Below, piece after piece: positions 25,413 to 34,215 of a DNA stretch of 64,000 nt; the stretch's first letter is position 1; every line of letters begins with the position of its first letter. Origin of the DNA: Ralstonia pickettii DTP0602 (lineage in GTDB: Bacteria > Pseudomonadota > Gammaproteobacteria > Burkholderiales > Burkholderiaceae); the NCBI GenBank assembly GCA_000471925.1, contig CP006669.1, positions 673,116-737,115 of the forward strand, written 5' to 3'. Position numbers and translations under genes: made by a program. The notes under the pieces were generated by a model, which was not told the DNA's origin, searched no databases, and saw nothing but the letters and a program-made list of their open reading frames with translations.

Positions 25413-26435
25413 TTAGCAGGCCGCGGCGGTCATCTTGAAGATGCCCTGCGCGTTGCCCGCGTCGAAGCCCAGGTCGGTGCGCGTGACGGCCTGCGCCTCG
25501 TCCACATAGCGGTCGCGCGTGATGAACTCGTAGAACGAGCCCGGCACCTCGCGCACGACCTCGGCGCCGTCCGCGCCGACGAACGCGCGCCGCACGGGAT
25601 CGGCGCGGAACGCAGTCTGGCGCACGCGACCGCTCTGTGAAACCTCGACCTTCTCCTTCATCGGGCGGCCAATGCGCTTCTGCTGATCGGCGAGCGCGAA
25701 CACATCTTCGACGCGGTCGGTGGCATGGTTGAACGCGTTGCCTTCGGTGGAGAGCCACGCCATCTCGGCCGACTCGGCCAGCAGGCGCTCATAGTCTTCC
25801 AGCCGCGGCGTCGCGTGCTGGCGCTCGAAACAGCGTGCGAGCACGCCGATCAGCTCCCCCGCGTCATCCAGCGGCAGCGCGCCGTCACGTTCGAGTTCCC
25901 ACAGCAGCGCCTGCGCTCTGGGCGTCAGCGGATCGGCAGAGGTGCCGGTCACGCGACTGACGGCCTGCCGGAAGCCCTCGCTGTAGCGCTCCGGGTGGAA
26001 CTCGCTGACGAAGAACTGTGCGATCTCCTCCGGAGCATCTTCATGCGCATAGGAGCGGCCCGTCATGCCGATACGGTCAAGTGGATAGGTACCGTTGAGC
26101 CGGTAGCCGAGCGGGCGCAGGATACGCGTGAAGGCGGCCTCGCCGGCAGGCAGTGCACCGTTGTCCTGCCAGCGTACGGTGCGAAGCGCGCCATGGTCGA
26201 AGTGCACCTTGCCGCCGGCGGCAGCCACGTCTTCGGTATAGGCCTTTCCGGTCGGCACGCGCTCGAGGATGCCGGAAAACAGCACCAGGTTCAGCGCATG
26301 GGCAATCTCGGCGCGCGCGGGGCGGCCGGGCTCGCCGGCAGGCAGCCGGGTGGGCGTCGCGACCAGATGCGTGAGGCGCTCGGCGGCCTCTGTGCCGAGG
26401 TCGATGGAAACGAGACGGGTGACGTTGGAGCTCAT
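25413..26435 (-). CDS. hglS: 2-oxoadipate dioxygenase/decarboxylase (HglS/YdcJ, DUF1338)
   Basis: About 340 residues of the DUF1338 family, whose Pseudomonas putida member converts 2-oxoadipate to D-2-hydroxyglutarate in the D-lysine route. Likely iron ligands are visible: His81 in VHFDHGALRTV, His237 in NAFNHATDRVED and Glu303 in GSFYEFITRDR. The spacing (156 and 66 residues) is very close to that reported for the P. putida enzyme as I recall it. Glu/Arg-rich substrate loops such as RSYAHEDAPEEI are also present. ATG at 26435 was chosen because upstream sequence overlaps the tctC leader. It lies 44 bases after tctC and 13 before the aminotransferase, forming a short operon. Confidence 0.88.
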   Translation of the reverse strand: MSSNVTRLVSIDLGTEAAERLTHLVATPTRLPAGEPGRPARAEIAHALNLVLFSGILERVPTGKAYTEDVAAAGGKVHFDHGALRTVRWQDNGALPAGEAAFTRILRPLGYRLNGTYPLDRIGMTGRSYAHEDAPEEIAQFFVSEFHPERYSEGFRQAVSRVTGTSADPLTPRAQALLWELERDGALPLDDAGELIGVLARCFERQHATPRLEDYERLLAESAEMAWLSTEGNAFNHATDRVEDVFALADQQKRIGRPMKEKVEVSQSGRVRQTAFRADPVRRAFVGADGAEVVREVPGSFYEFITRDRYVDEAQAVTRTDLGFDAGNAQGIFKMTAAAC

Positions 26436-26479
26436 GATGGGATGCAACCTGGAAACAAATGGGAAAATTGTGGCGGCCT

Positions 26480-27472
26480 TCAGTCCACCGAGGCACCGGA
26501 CAGGCGGACGATCTCGCCCCACTTCTGACGGTCCTTCTTCAGCACGTCGGCGAAGGCCTCGGGCGTGCTCGGCGCGGGCTCCGCACCGAGGTCGCGCATC
26601 TTGGCCTGCACGGCGGGTTCGCCGAGCACGCGTGTGAGGTCCTGGCTGATCTTCTGCGCCACCGCGGCGGGTGTGCCGCGTGGCGCGAGCAGGCCGAACC
26701 ACGGGCTCGCATCGAAACCCGGCACCGGGCCTGCGGCGGCGACCGTCGGTACATTGGGCAGAGCCGACGAGCGGGCCGGCGTGGTCACCGCCAATGGCTT
26801 GAGCTTGCCCGAGCGGATGAACGGCAGCGATGCCGGCAGGTTGTCGAACATCACATCGACGCTGCCGCCCATCAGGTCGGCGATGGCCGGGCTGCTGCCC
26901 TTGTAGGCCACATGGCTCATCTCGGTGGACGTCATGCGCTGGAACATTTCGCCCGCAAGGTGCGTGGAGGTGCCATTGCCGGCCGAAGCCATGTTCACGC
27001 GCTTCGGGTTGGCTTTCAGGTAGGCGATGAACTCGGCCAGCGTCTGCACCCGGGCGCGCTCCGCGAAGGCGGGCGACAGCACGACCACGTTGGGTACCCG
27101 CGCGACCATCGTGACGGGCACGAAGTCGGCCGCCGCGTCATAGGGCAGCTTCTTGTACAGCGTGGGGTTGATGCCGAATTCGCCCACCGAGCCCATCAGC
27201 AGGGTGTAGCCGTCCGCCGTGGACTTGGCGGCCGTGCCGGTGCCAACGATACCGCCGGCGCCGGGCCGGTTGTCAACGATCACCGACTGCTTCCATTGCG
27301 CGGTGAGTTGCTCGCCGATCAGACGCGCCACCATATCGGTGGTGCCGCCCGGCGGATACGGCACGATGATGCGCACCGGCTTGGTCGGGAACTCCTGGGC
27401 GCCGGCGATGCCGGGAATCGTCATGCCGAATGCGAGGCCGCTGGCGGCGAGGACGCTGAACAAGCGCTTCAT
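26480..27472 (-). CDS. TctC/Bug solute-binding protein of the hglS operon
   Basis: 330 residues. Signal peptide MKRLFSVLAASGLAFGM...GAQ, then VRIIVPYPPGGTTDMVARLI, VIVDNRPGAGGIVGTG and a C-terminal lobe ending IVRLSGASVD. First gene of a three-gene operon with the 2-oxoadipate enzyme and the aminotransferase, so its ligand is plausibly 2-aminoadipate, lysine-derived, or a related C6 acid. Divergent from the LysR gene at 27625; 152 bases lie between. Confidence 0.9.
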   Translation of the reverse strand: MKRLFSVLAASGLAFGMTIPGIAGAQEFPTKPVRIIVPYPPGGTTDMVARLIGEQLTAQWKQSVIVDNRPGAGGIVGTGTAAKSTADGYTLLMGSVGEFGINPTLYKKLPYDAAADFVPVTMVARVPNVVVLSPAFAERARVQTLAEFIAYLKANPKRVNMASAGNGTSTHLAGEMFQRMTSTEMSHVAYKGSSPAIADLMGGSVDVMFDNLPASLPFIRSGKLKPLAVTTPARSSALPNVPTVAAAGPVPGFDASPWFGLLAPRGTPAAVAQKISQDLTRVLGEPAVQAKMRDLGAEPAPSTPEAFADVLKKDRQKWGEIVRLSGASVD

Positions 27473-27591
27473 GTTGTCTACCTATCTTCTGGTTGTTGTT
27501 CGTTGTGGGCATGCACCGCGAGGGGGCGGCGGGACAAGGTCGCATCATTTCTCATCAAGTCGAGGCTTTCAAGCGAGATTTCGGTATAGGA

Positions 27592-27610
27592 TGATGACTT
27601 TTAGTCATCA
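27592..27610. promoter_or_regulatory. Perfect palindromic site between tctC and lysR
   Basis: TGATGACT (27592-27599), TTT, AGTCATCA (27603-27610): a perfect 8-bp inverted repeat 14 bases before the LysR start, in the divergent control region. A likely binding site of the LysR protein for self-repression and activation of the operon. Confidence 0.6.
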
Positions 27611-27624
27611 ACTCCGCCTCCCCC

Positions 27625-28554
27625 ATGCGGCAACGCCTTCCGAGCCTCTCCAGCCTGCGCGCCTTCGAGTCCGCCGCGCTGCACCTGAATCTGCGCCGCG
27701 CGGCAGCGGACCTGTTCATCACCGAAAGCGCGGTGTCGCGCCAGATCGCGTCGCTGGAAAGCCTGCTCGGGGTGCAGCTCTTTCACCGCGCCAATCAGCG
27801 CATCACGCTGACGGCGGCCGGCGCGCTCTATAGCGGCCAGGTGCGCGAGATGCTGCGCAAGCTGCAGCGCGACACGCTGGACATCATGGCGCACGAGGGC
27901 GCGGGCGGCACCGTCGAACTGGCCTGCGTGCCGACGCTGGCCGTCGAGTGGCTGATCCCGCGGCTGCCGGATTTCTACGCGCGCCACCCCAAGGTGGTCA
28001 TCAACATTAGCGCGCAGTCGGACGTGTTCCTGTTTGACGGCACGCCCTACGACGCGGCGATCCACTTCGGCGAGGCGGTCTATCCCGGTGCGCGCGCGGA
28101 CCCGCTGTTCGGCGAGGAATCGGTGGCCATCTGCCATCCGGACTTCTTCAGCGGCAGGAAGCGGATCGGCGCGCATGACATCGCGCGTGCGCCGCTGCTG
28201 CACCTCGCCACGCGCAGTTTCGGCTGGAAGCAGTGGATGGAGGCTGCCGGCATCGACGACGTCAACGCGATGCGCGGCGCGCGCTACGACCACCACAGCA
28301 TGGTCATCGCCGCCGCGCGCGCCGGGCTCGGCATTGGCCTCGTGCCGCGTTTCCTCGTCGAGGAATACCTCGCGAGCCGGCAGCTGGTGATACCCGTCGC
28401 CCGCGCGCTGCGGGCCACGAGCGCCTACTACCTGGTTTCGCCCGACACGCGGCCGATGAGCGACGCGATGCAACGGCTACGCGACTGGCTGCTGGAGGCT
28501 GCGGGGGAGTTTGCCGGGCAATCCACCCAGGATAAGCCTCCACAAGACTTATAA
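27625..28554 (+). CDS. LysR (GcvA-type) regulator of the hglS operon
   Basis: 309 residues. LPSLSSLRAFESAALHLNLRRAAADLFITESAVSRQIASLE is the GcvA-subgroup HTH, followed by LFHRANQRITLTAAG and the periplasmic-binding-like domain (FDGTPYDAAIHFGEA, YDHHSMVIAAARAGLGIGLV). It is divergent from tctC-hglS-aminotransferase and carries the palindrome at 27592-27610 just before its start. Expected to respond to a lysine-pathway intermediate; that is inference from context. Confidence 0.9.
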   Translation: MRQRLPSLSSLRAFESAALHLNLRRAAADLFITESAVSRQIASLESLLGVQLFHRANQRITLTAAGALYSGQVREMLRKLQRDTLDIMAHEGAGGTVELACVPTLAVEWLIPRLPDFYARHPKVVINISAQSDVFLFDGTPYDAAIHFGEAVYPGARADPLFGEESVAICHPDFFSGRKRIGAHDIARAPLLHLATRSFGWKQWMEAAGIDDVNAMRGARYDHHSMVIAAARAGLGIGLVPRFLVEEYLASRQLVIPVARALRATSAYYLVSPDTRPMSDAMQRLRDWLLEAAGEFAGQSTQDKPPQDL

Positions 28555-28795
28555 GCCGCATTGTCGATAAGCTTTATGGGGAGGCGGACGGGACGTGGTG
28601 TTGAGGATCGTTTCGCTAATGAAGACCACCAATTCTCTTCTGGGTAACGCCACATCGGAATGGGATTGACCTGACTTCACGCTTCCCGCCGGCCGTGGCC
28701 GTCACATACCGACAGCCAACGTGTCAGTCGTCCGTATCGAATCAGCCGGGGCCGCTCTATGCAAGCGGGTCCAAATGCTTACCTGACCGGCCGGG
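28555..28795. other. Intergenic stretch, nothing recognised
   Basis: About 240 bases between convergent lysR and MFS genes, without a clear hairpin plus T run or a coding frame of note. Confidence 0.5.
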
Positions 28796-29992
28796 CTAGC
28801 AACCCTTGCGATTGACCAAGTTGCCAAAGGCAATGCCAACAAGTGGAAGTGCCACGGCAGCGGAACAGAACAACGACGTCTCTCCGAAGGCGTCGATCAT
28901 TACCGCTGCCAACTCCATCCCAAGGGCCTGACCGAAGAACAGACTCGCCGCAAATAGTCCCACCGCGGTGCCTCTTGCCTGTGGCGCCATCTGCGTTGCC
29001 TCGGTCTGCAAGGTGTTGTGAAGCATGTAAAAGCCAAGTCCGCCAAGGAAGCATCCCAGCACGCTCCATTCCCAGCGCGACCCGCCAGCGACGATTGCGA
29101 ATGCCGCTCCAAGTAAAGCGCCACCGAGTCTTGCGAGACTGCCAGGAGAAAAGCGCCTGATCAATACGCTGGACAGGGTCACGTAAGCCAGGCCGCCCCC
29201 TCCGTACATCGCCATCACAGCCCCTGCCGCACCGATACCAATGCCGAAACGCCTGTGCAGATAGGCCGGCACAAAGGCAAACCCCGCGAGGGTGAACAGG
29301 CCTTCTATCGCAGTAACCAGCAGGATCAGCCGCGCCCATCGCTCACTGAGGACGGCCCTGACTTGATTGGCAAAACCCTGACTGCTGCTAAAGTCCGGCG
29401 CGGCGCATGATGCCTGCGCTCGCACCAGAAAGGCAGCCACGCCAAAAGCCGTTGCGAGCACGCAAAAGACAACTCGCCAGTTGAGCACATCGGCGAGGAA
29501 TCCGGATAGCCACTGACCGCCGATCAGCCCACCGACCGTCGCAAACATGAAGCGAGCAAGCGCCTGCTGGCGCTTCTCGATCGGCACCGTATCGCCAATT
29601 CTTGCCATGCTCAAGGGAATGATGCCTGCCGCCGCGGCACCCGATAGGCCGCGCGCCAGTGCAAGGAACGTCATGGACGGAGCCATTGCCGCCATGACGT
29701 TCGCCATCGAGCAAGCCGCCAGCGCTGCCGATATGACACGAAGCCTCCCAAAGCGGTCGCCCAGCGGCCCATATAAGAGTTGCAGGAAACCATAGGCCAA
29801 CACAAAGGCAGATACGGACTGTGCTGCTACGCCGACAGGTACGGCGAAGTCCGACGACAGCGCGGGAAGGAGGGCATCGCAGGCGCGCATCGACGCCATG
29901 CTCAGGGCCGCGGCTATCCCAAGGGCGCCGGACGTGGCCCCATTTTCACGAAGTCTGCCCGGCGGCGCAGTCATTGGCGCATTCTCCCTCAT
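28796..29992 (-). CDS. MFS transporter (12-helix, Bcr/CmlA- or YnfM-like)
   Basis: 398 residues with about 12 hydrophobic segments. The MFS loop 2-3 motif is GPLGDRFGRLRVISAAL and the GARGLSGAAAAGI region follows. Similar proteins export small molecules by proton antiport. An ATG six codons in (29974) has a better-placed GGGAG and could be the true start. It lies 32 bases after the aromatic-acid transporter gene, in the minus-strand cluster controlled by the divergent IclR gene; the substrate is unknown. Confidence 0.82.
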   Translation of the reverse strand: MRENAPMTAPPGRLRENGATSGALGIAAALSMASMRACDALLPALSSDFAVPVGVAAQSVSAFVLAYGFLQLLYGPLGDRFGRLRVISAALAACSMANVMAAMAPSMTFLALARGLSGAAAAGIIPLSMARIGDTVPIEKRQQALARFMFATVGGLIGGQWLSGFLADVLNWRVVFCVLATAFGVAAFLVRAQASCAAPDFSSSQGFANQVRAVLSERWARLILLVTAIEGLFTLAGFAFVPAYLHRRFGIGIGAAGAVMAMYGGGGLAYVTLSSVLIRRFSPGSLARLGGALLGAAFAIVAGGSRWEWSVLGCFLGGLGFYMLHNTLQTEATQMAPQARGTAVGLFAASLFFGQALGMELAAVMIDAFGETSLFCSAAVALPLVGIAFGNLVNRKGC

Positions 29993-30024
29993 GCCCCGCT
30001 ACGTTGACTGCGCATGTCGATACG

Positions 30025-31380
30025 TCACTCCGCCGCCCTGCTGACCCGATAGTCATGCTGCGGATTCGCGATCAGGAAGACGGCACAGGCCGCGGCCAGC
30101 GCCGGCACCGCCAGCAAGCCGAATACATCGCCGAAGTTCCAGCCAAAGCCCAATAGCGCGGCGCCAATGAATGAGCCGGTGACACCGCCGATCCGCCCGA
30201 TCCCTTGCATCCATGCGACGCCGGTATTACGCGCCTCGGTCGGATAAAGGCTCGCGGCATAGGTGGACATTGACGTCGCGGCGCTGGTGACAAGGGTTCC
30301 GCACAGGAATAGCGATACCCCAAGGAATCCCGGATGGTCGACGCAGCGCCCGACTGCGACGACGAGAACGCCTGCCAGCAAGTACGCAAAGACAATGGTG
30401 CGATTGGCGTCGAAGCGATCCATCAGCCAACCGGCGACCAGGTTGCCGAGCAGACCGCCAAGGGGAAACAGCGAGGCCAGCAAGGCACCGTGCTCGATAC
30501 TGAATCCTGCTTCGCGGAACAGCGTCGGCATCCAGTTCGTCATGAGGTAGTAGATCACCAACCCCATGAAGCACGACAACCAAAGCAATAGCGTGCGGCG
30601 CCGATATCCTTCCGACAGGACGAGTGCCAGTGCAGAGCTTTTTCGCTTCGACCCGGGTAGCGCCATTGGTGCGACGAACGTGCAGTCATCCAGCCGCTGT
30701 TGCGGCGCAATGCGCTTCAGGATTCGTGCTATCTGCTTGCGGGTGCCGGAGCGCACCGCAAGGAACTGGGGCGACTCAGGAAGCAAGACAAAAAGCAGCA
30801 CGGCAAGCGCCAGGGGCCCGATGCCGCCGGCCGTCAGGACGCTGCGCCAGCCGAAATGGGGAATCAACCACGCTGACGCCGCGCCGCCCGCCACTAGCCC
30901 GCCCGAGAATCCACAGTACATGGCGTTCACGGTAAAGGCGCGAAGCCGCGCTGGTGCGTACTCCGACATCAGGGTGATGGTCGTCGGCATCGCTGCACCA
31001 AGGCCGAGCCCCGTCAGAAAACGTAGCACCGTCAGTGCGGTAATGGTCTGCGCATGCGCCGCTACCAGCGTCCACGCGCCAAAGCACGTCACCGCCACCA
31101 CCAGCACTGCCTTCCGGCCGATGCGATCTGCGACAGGGCCCGCGAAAATGGCGCCCAGACTGAGGCCGACGAGTGCCGCACTCATGACCACACCCAGTTC
31201 GCCGCGGGCGATGCCCCAGTCGTGGACGAGGGATGGTGCGATGAAGCCGATCGCGGCGGTGTCATAGCCATCGGCCGCTACGACCAGGAAGCAGAAAATA
31301 AGAACCAGCCATTGACAGGGGGAAAAGCGTTCGGCGTCGATGAATGACTGCACATCGACGGTACGGGATACCTGCTTCAT
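30025..31380 (-). CDS. MFS transporter, aromatic acid:H+ symporter (AAHS) type
   Basis: 451 residues. AADGYDTAAIGFIAPSLVHDW is the hallmark first helix of AAHS transporters (DGxD), and GPVADRIGRKAVLVVAV the loop 2-3 motif; LPESPQFLAVRSG precedes the central loop. PcaK and BenK, which import 4-hydroxybenzoate and benzoate, belong here. Its place with an SDR and a flavoprotein dehydrogenase suggests uptake of a cyclic or aromatic acid that those enzymes act on. The SDR gene ends 56 bases upstream. Confidence 0.88.
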   Translation of the reverse strand: MKQVSRTVDVQSFIDAERFSPCQWLVLIFCFLVVAADGYDTAAIGFIAPSLVHDWGIARGELGVVMSAALVGLSLGAIFAGPVADRIGRKAVLVVAVTCFGAWTLVAAHAQTITALTVLRFLTGLGLGAAMPTTITLMSEYAPARLRAFTVNAMYCGFSGGLVAGGAASAWLIPHFGWRSVLTAGGIGPLALAVLLFVLLPESPQFLAVRSGTRKQIARILKRIAPQQRLDDCTFVAPMALPGSKRKSSALALVLSEGYRRRTLLLWLSCFMGLVIYYLMTNWMPTLFREAGFSIEHGALLASLFPLGGLLGNLVAGWLMDRFDANRTIVFAYLLAGVLVVAVGRCVDHPGFLGVSLFLCGTLVTSAATSMSTYAASLYPTEARNTGVAWMQGIGRIGGVTGSFIGAALLGFGWNFGDVFGLLAVPALAAACAVFLIANPQHDYRVSRAAE

Positions 31381-31436
31381 TGGTTGTCTCCTTGATAGTG
31401 GGCAAGCGCTGTTTGCGCTTGCATCCTTTATGCATT

Positions 31437-32198
31437 TCAGGCAGCCAGGTAACCGCCGTCTACGGGCAAGATCACGCCGGTCACGTATGTCGACATCGAC
31501 GACGCGAGGAACAGCACCGCTCCGACCAGTTCCTCCGGTTTGCCAACCCGGTTCATCGGAATGCGGGCCATGAATCGTTCCAGCTTCGCCGGATCGGAGC
31601 GCGTCGATACGGTCATCGGTGTTTCGATGACGCCCGGCGCGATGGCATTGACGCGGATGCCGTCGCGCGCCAGATCGGCGGCAAGCGACTGGGTCAGCAT
31701 CTTCACGGCACCCTTGGATGCGGAATAGCCGAGCGTGTTGGGCTGGCCCGAGAAGGACGCGATGGAGGCGACATTGACTATGGCGCCCCTGGTCCGGCGC
31801 ATGGCGGGCAGCCAGGCGTGGCAGACATTGAAAGTGCCTTCATGGTTGACCTTCATGACCTGCTGCAAGTTATGTCGGGCATTGGGGCTGTCGATGCCCT
31901 CGCGGATGAGAATGCCGGCGTTGTTCACCAGCACATCGACGGGGCCGACACTGGCTTCGACCTCCCCGGCAACGGCGTGGCATTGGCCGGCGTCGGTCAC
32001 ATCCAGCGAGCAGGACCGTGCCGCGTGGCCTCGGGCGTTGATCATGTCGGCCGTCTGCCGGGCATTGGCCTCGTTCATGTCGGTGACGACAACAAGCGCG
32101 CCGGCTTCGGCCAGGCCAATGGCAATGGCGCGGCCATTGCCCTGCCCTGCGCCGGTAATAAACGCGACCTTCCCGGTCAGCAGATTGGGAATCATCAT
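31437..32198 (-). CDS. Short-chain dehydrogenase/reductase
   Basis: About 253 residues. Cofactor motif TGAGQGNGRAIA, Asp in TDMNEAN (favours NAD), NNAGIL, and the catalytic Ser-Tyr-Lys set (NVASIASFSGQ, YSASKGAVK), then PGVIETPM and the C-terminal LASSMSTYVTGVILPVDGGY. Start is ATG-ATG at 32198/32195, with a weak ribosome site. Oxidises or reduces a hydroxyl/keto group in the same pathway as the flavoprotein gene 85 bases upstream. Confidence 0.9.
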   Translation of the reverse strand: MMIPNLLTGKVAFITGAGQGNGRAIAIGLAEAGALVVVTDMNEANARQTADMINARGHAARSCSLDVTDAGQCHAVAGEVEASVGPVDVLVNNAGILIREGIDSPNARHNLQQVMKVNHEGTFNVCHAWLPAMRRTRGAIVNVASIASFSGQPNTLGYSASKGAVKMLTQSLAADLARDGIRVNAIAPGVIETPMTVSTRSDPAKLERFMARIPMNRVGKPEELVGAVLFLASSMSTYVTGVILPVDGGYLAA

Positions 32199-32283
32199 GG
32201 TGTGTTGCGAGAGAAGAGAAAGAAGCTGCCACGGCGACAGCGCGCGCAGCGCGGCCGCCTGACGACTGAGCCGGTTCCGGCCG

Positions 32284-34044
32284 TCAGTCCATCGTTGCCA
32301 GTGCCTGTCGCGCCGGCGACGCAAGGCGCTGCAGAGGCGAAACCCTTGTCTGGTCGGCGATGTGGTTGCCTGCCACGTATCCGAAGGTCAGGCCCGGGCC
32401 GAGCGTAATCCCCGCCCCGCTGTACTCGCCGCCCATAATGCTGGCGGCGTCATTGCCGGCGGCATACAGGCCGGGGATCGGCATCCCGTGGGCATTGATC
32501 ACCTGGGCGTGCTCGTTGGTCCTGATCCCCATAAAGGAGCCCAGATCACCCGGCACGAGCTTGAGGGCATAGAACGGCCCGGTGCGCAGCGGCGCGACGC
32601 ACGGGTTGGGGCTGTGCAGGGCATCGCCCTGGTAACGGTTGTAGGCCTTGCTGCCGCGCCCGAACTCGGGATCATGTCCGTGCTGCGCGGTCTCGTTGTA
32701 CTGCCGGATGGTGTTCTCCAGCGTCGGCGCATCGATGCCGAGCTGCCGGGCCAGGTCGGCAGCGGTCTTGCCCCGCTTCAGGTAGCCGTTGCGCAGGTGG
32801 TTGCAGAGTGGCATCGGGAAGGGCTTGACGAAGCCGAGGCCATATCGCCGCAGCGCTGCATGGTCGGCGACCAGCCAGCAGGCGGTTTCCGACTTCCCCT
32901 TCGAGGCGGCGATCATCGCCTGCACGAGGTCGTGGTACGAGTTGGCCTCGTTGGCAAAGCGGCGCCCGTCCAGGCTGACGGCGATCACGCCCGGTTTGGC
33001 CCGGTCGATGAAGTGGGGCATGATGCCCGTCGAGCCATCCTTGCGCGGCACCAGCGACATGGGCGTCCAGGCGGCGGCATTCGACAGGCTCTGGTCGAAG
33101 ACACCGCCTACTGCCTCGGCCATGCGGACGCCATCGCCCACGTTCGTTTGCGGTGTGGGCGAATAGTGACCATGCCCGGCCTTGACATGCGGGTAGGTCT
33201 GCTTGCGGCGCTCGAGGTTGTGCGGGAATCCGCCGCTGGCCAGGACGACGCCGTGGCGCGCCTTCACAGCGACCTTTTTGCCGTCGCGCTCCACCACCGC
33301 CCCCGTGATCCGATCACCATCCTGCAGTAGCTGGATGGCCGGGGCAGAGAGCCAGACCGGAATCGACAGATCAGCTGCGGATTTTGCCAGACGCGCGGCC
33401 AGCGCGTTACCGTTGGTCAGCGTCATCCCGCGCCCATACTTGCGCACCTCGAGGAAATGTTTCGCCAGGCGTTTGGTGACATACCAGGCGGATGCCAGCG
33501 ACCGCGTGACACGCATGAAGTGGACGATCTCCTTGCCCGAGCCGATCGTGACGCCGAACACGGTCAGTTCCGGCAATACCGGTCCCAGCGTCTTGAGCAG
33601 CGGGCCCAGCTCGCGAGCGTCGTAGGGCCGCGTCACCATCGAGCGCCCGCCTTGCGCGGCACCGGGGGCCTCCGCATGGTAGTCGGGGAAGGTCAGCGGC
33701 ATGTCGAACTGGACCGCGGTGTTCGACATAAAGAACTCGATGGCTTTCGGCCCGTGCGCGAGGAAGGCGCGCACGCGCGCTTCGTCGAATCCCGCGCCGG
33801 CCTGGTTCCGGATATAGGCGAGCGCCTGGTCGGGCAGCTCATGATGGCCATACGCCCTGGCCAGATGGGTGTTCGGAATCCATAGCCATCCGCCGGAGCG
33901 CGCGGTCGTCCCGCCGTAGTAGCTGGCCTTCTCGGCCACGATCACCCTCAAACCACGGCTGGCAGCAGTAATGGCCGCCGACATGCCGGCGACGCCTGAT
34001 CCAATGATCAGGACATCACATTTTTCCTCATACGTTGTAGACAT
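32284..34044 (-). CDS. FAD-dependent 3-ketosteroid-dehydrogenase/fumarate-reductase-type flavoprotein
   Basis: 586 residues. N-terminal FAD dinucleotide fold CDVLIIGSGVAGMSAAITAA with EKASYYGGTTARSGGWLW, which is typical of 3-ketosteroid delta1-dehydrogenases and related FAD enzymes (fumarate-reductase fold). VVLASGGFPHN and the C-terminal GLYAAGNDAASIMGGEYSGAGITLGPG close the FAD site. It introduces or saturates a C=C bond next to a carbonyl. First gene of the minus-strand cluster; divergent from IclR. A steroid, a cyclohexane-type acid or an enoate are all possible substrates. Confidence 0.87.
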   Translation of the reverse strand: MSTTYEEKCDVLIIGSGVAGMSAAITAASRGLRVIVAEKASYYGGTTARSGGWLWIPNTHLARAYGHHELPDQALAYIRNQAGAGFDEARVRAFLAHGPKAIEFFMSNTAVQFDMPLTFPDYHAEAPGAAQGGRSMVTRPYDARELGPLLKTLGPVLPELTVFGVTIGSGKEIVHFMRVTRSLASAWYVTKRLAKHFLEVRKYGRGMTLTNGNALAARLAKSAADLSIPVWLSAPAIQLLQDGDRITGAVVERDGKKVAVKARHGVVLASGGFPHNLERRKQTYPHVKAGHGHYSPTPQTNVGDGVRMAEAVGGVFDQSLSNAAAWTPMSLVPRKDGSTGIMPHFIDRAKPGVIAVSLDGRRFANEANSYHDLVQAMIAASKGKSETACWLVADHAALRRYGLGFVKPFPMPLCNHLRNGYLKRGKTAADLARQLGIDAPTLENTIRQYNETAQHGHDPEFGRGSKAYNRYQGDALHSPNPCVAPLRTGPFYALKLVPGDLGSFMGIRTNEHAQVINAHGMPIPGLYAAGNDAASIMGGEYSGAGITLGPGLTFGYVAGNHIADQTRVSPLQRLASPARQALATMD

Positions 34045-34101
34045 CGAGTTCTCCCTTCAAGAACGCCGGGGCGAGCAACGCCGCACAACCCCGTCAATGT
34101 C

Positions 34102-34119
34102 GCTAGATTAGAACTAGCG
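34102..34119. promoter_or_regulatory. Palindromic operator copy 1
   Basis: GCTAGATTAGAACTAGCG, containing the perfect inverted repeat CTAG...CTAG with outer G/C pairing, centred at 34110. It matches copy 2 at 13 of 18 positions with the same centre. Lies between the flavoprotein and iclR starts. Confidence 0.65.
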
Positions 34120-34157
34120 CGCTTGAAATGATCTACTCGTTAACCCTACGCAATAGC

Positions 34158-34175
34158 GTTAGATAATATCTAGTG
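34158..34175. promoter_or_regulatory. Palindromic operator copy 2
   Basis: GTTAGATAATATCTAGTG, with perfect TAGATA-A-TATCTA core (34160-34172) centred at 34166, 56 bases from copy 1. Twin related palindromes in a divergent control region suggest dimer-of-dimers binding by the IclR protein. Confidence 0.65.
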
Positions 34176-34215
34176 CTACACTCACGGCATCATCCATCTC
34201 TTCGCAGGAACGTAC

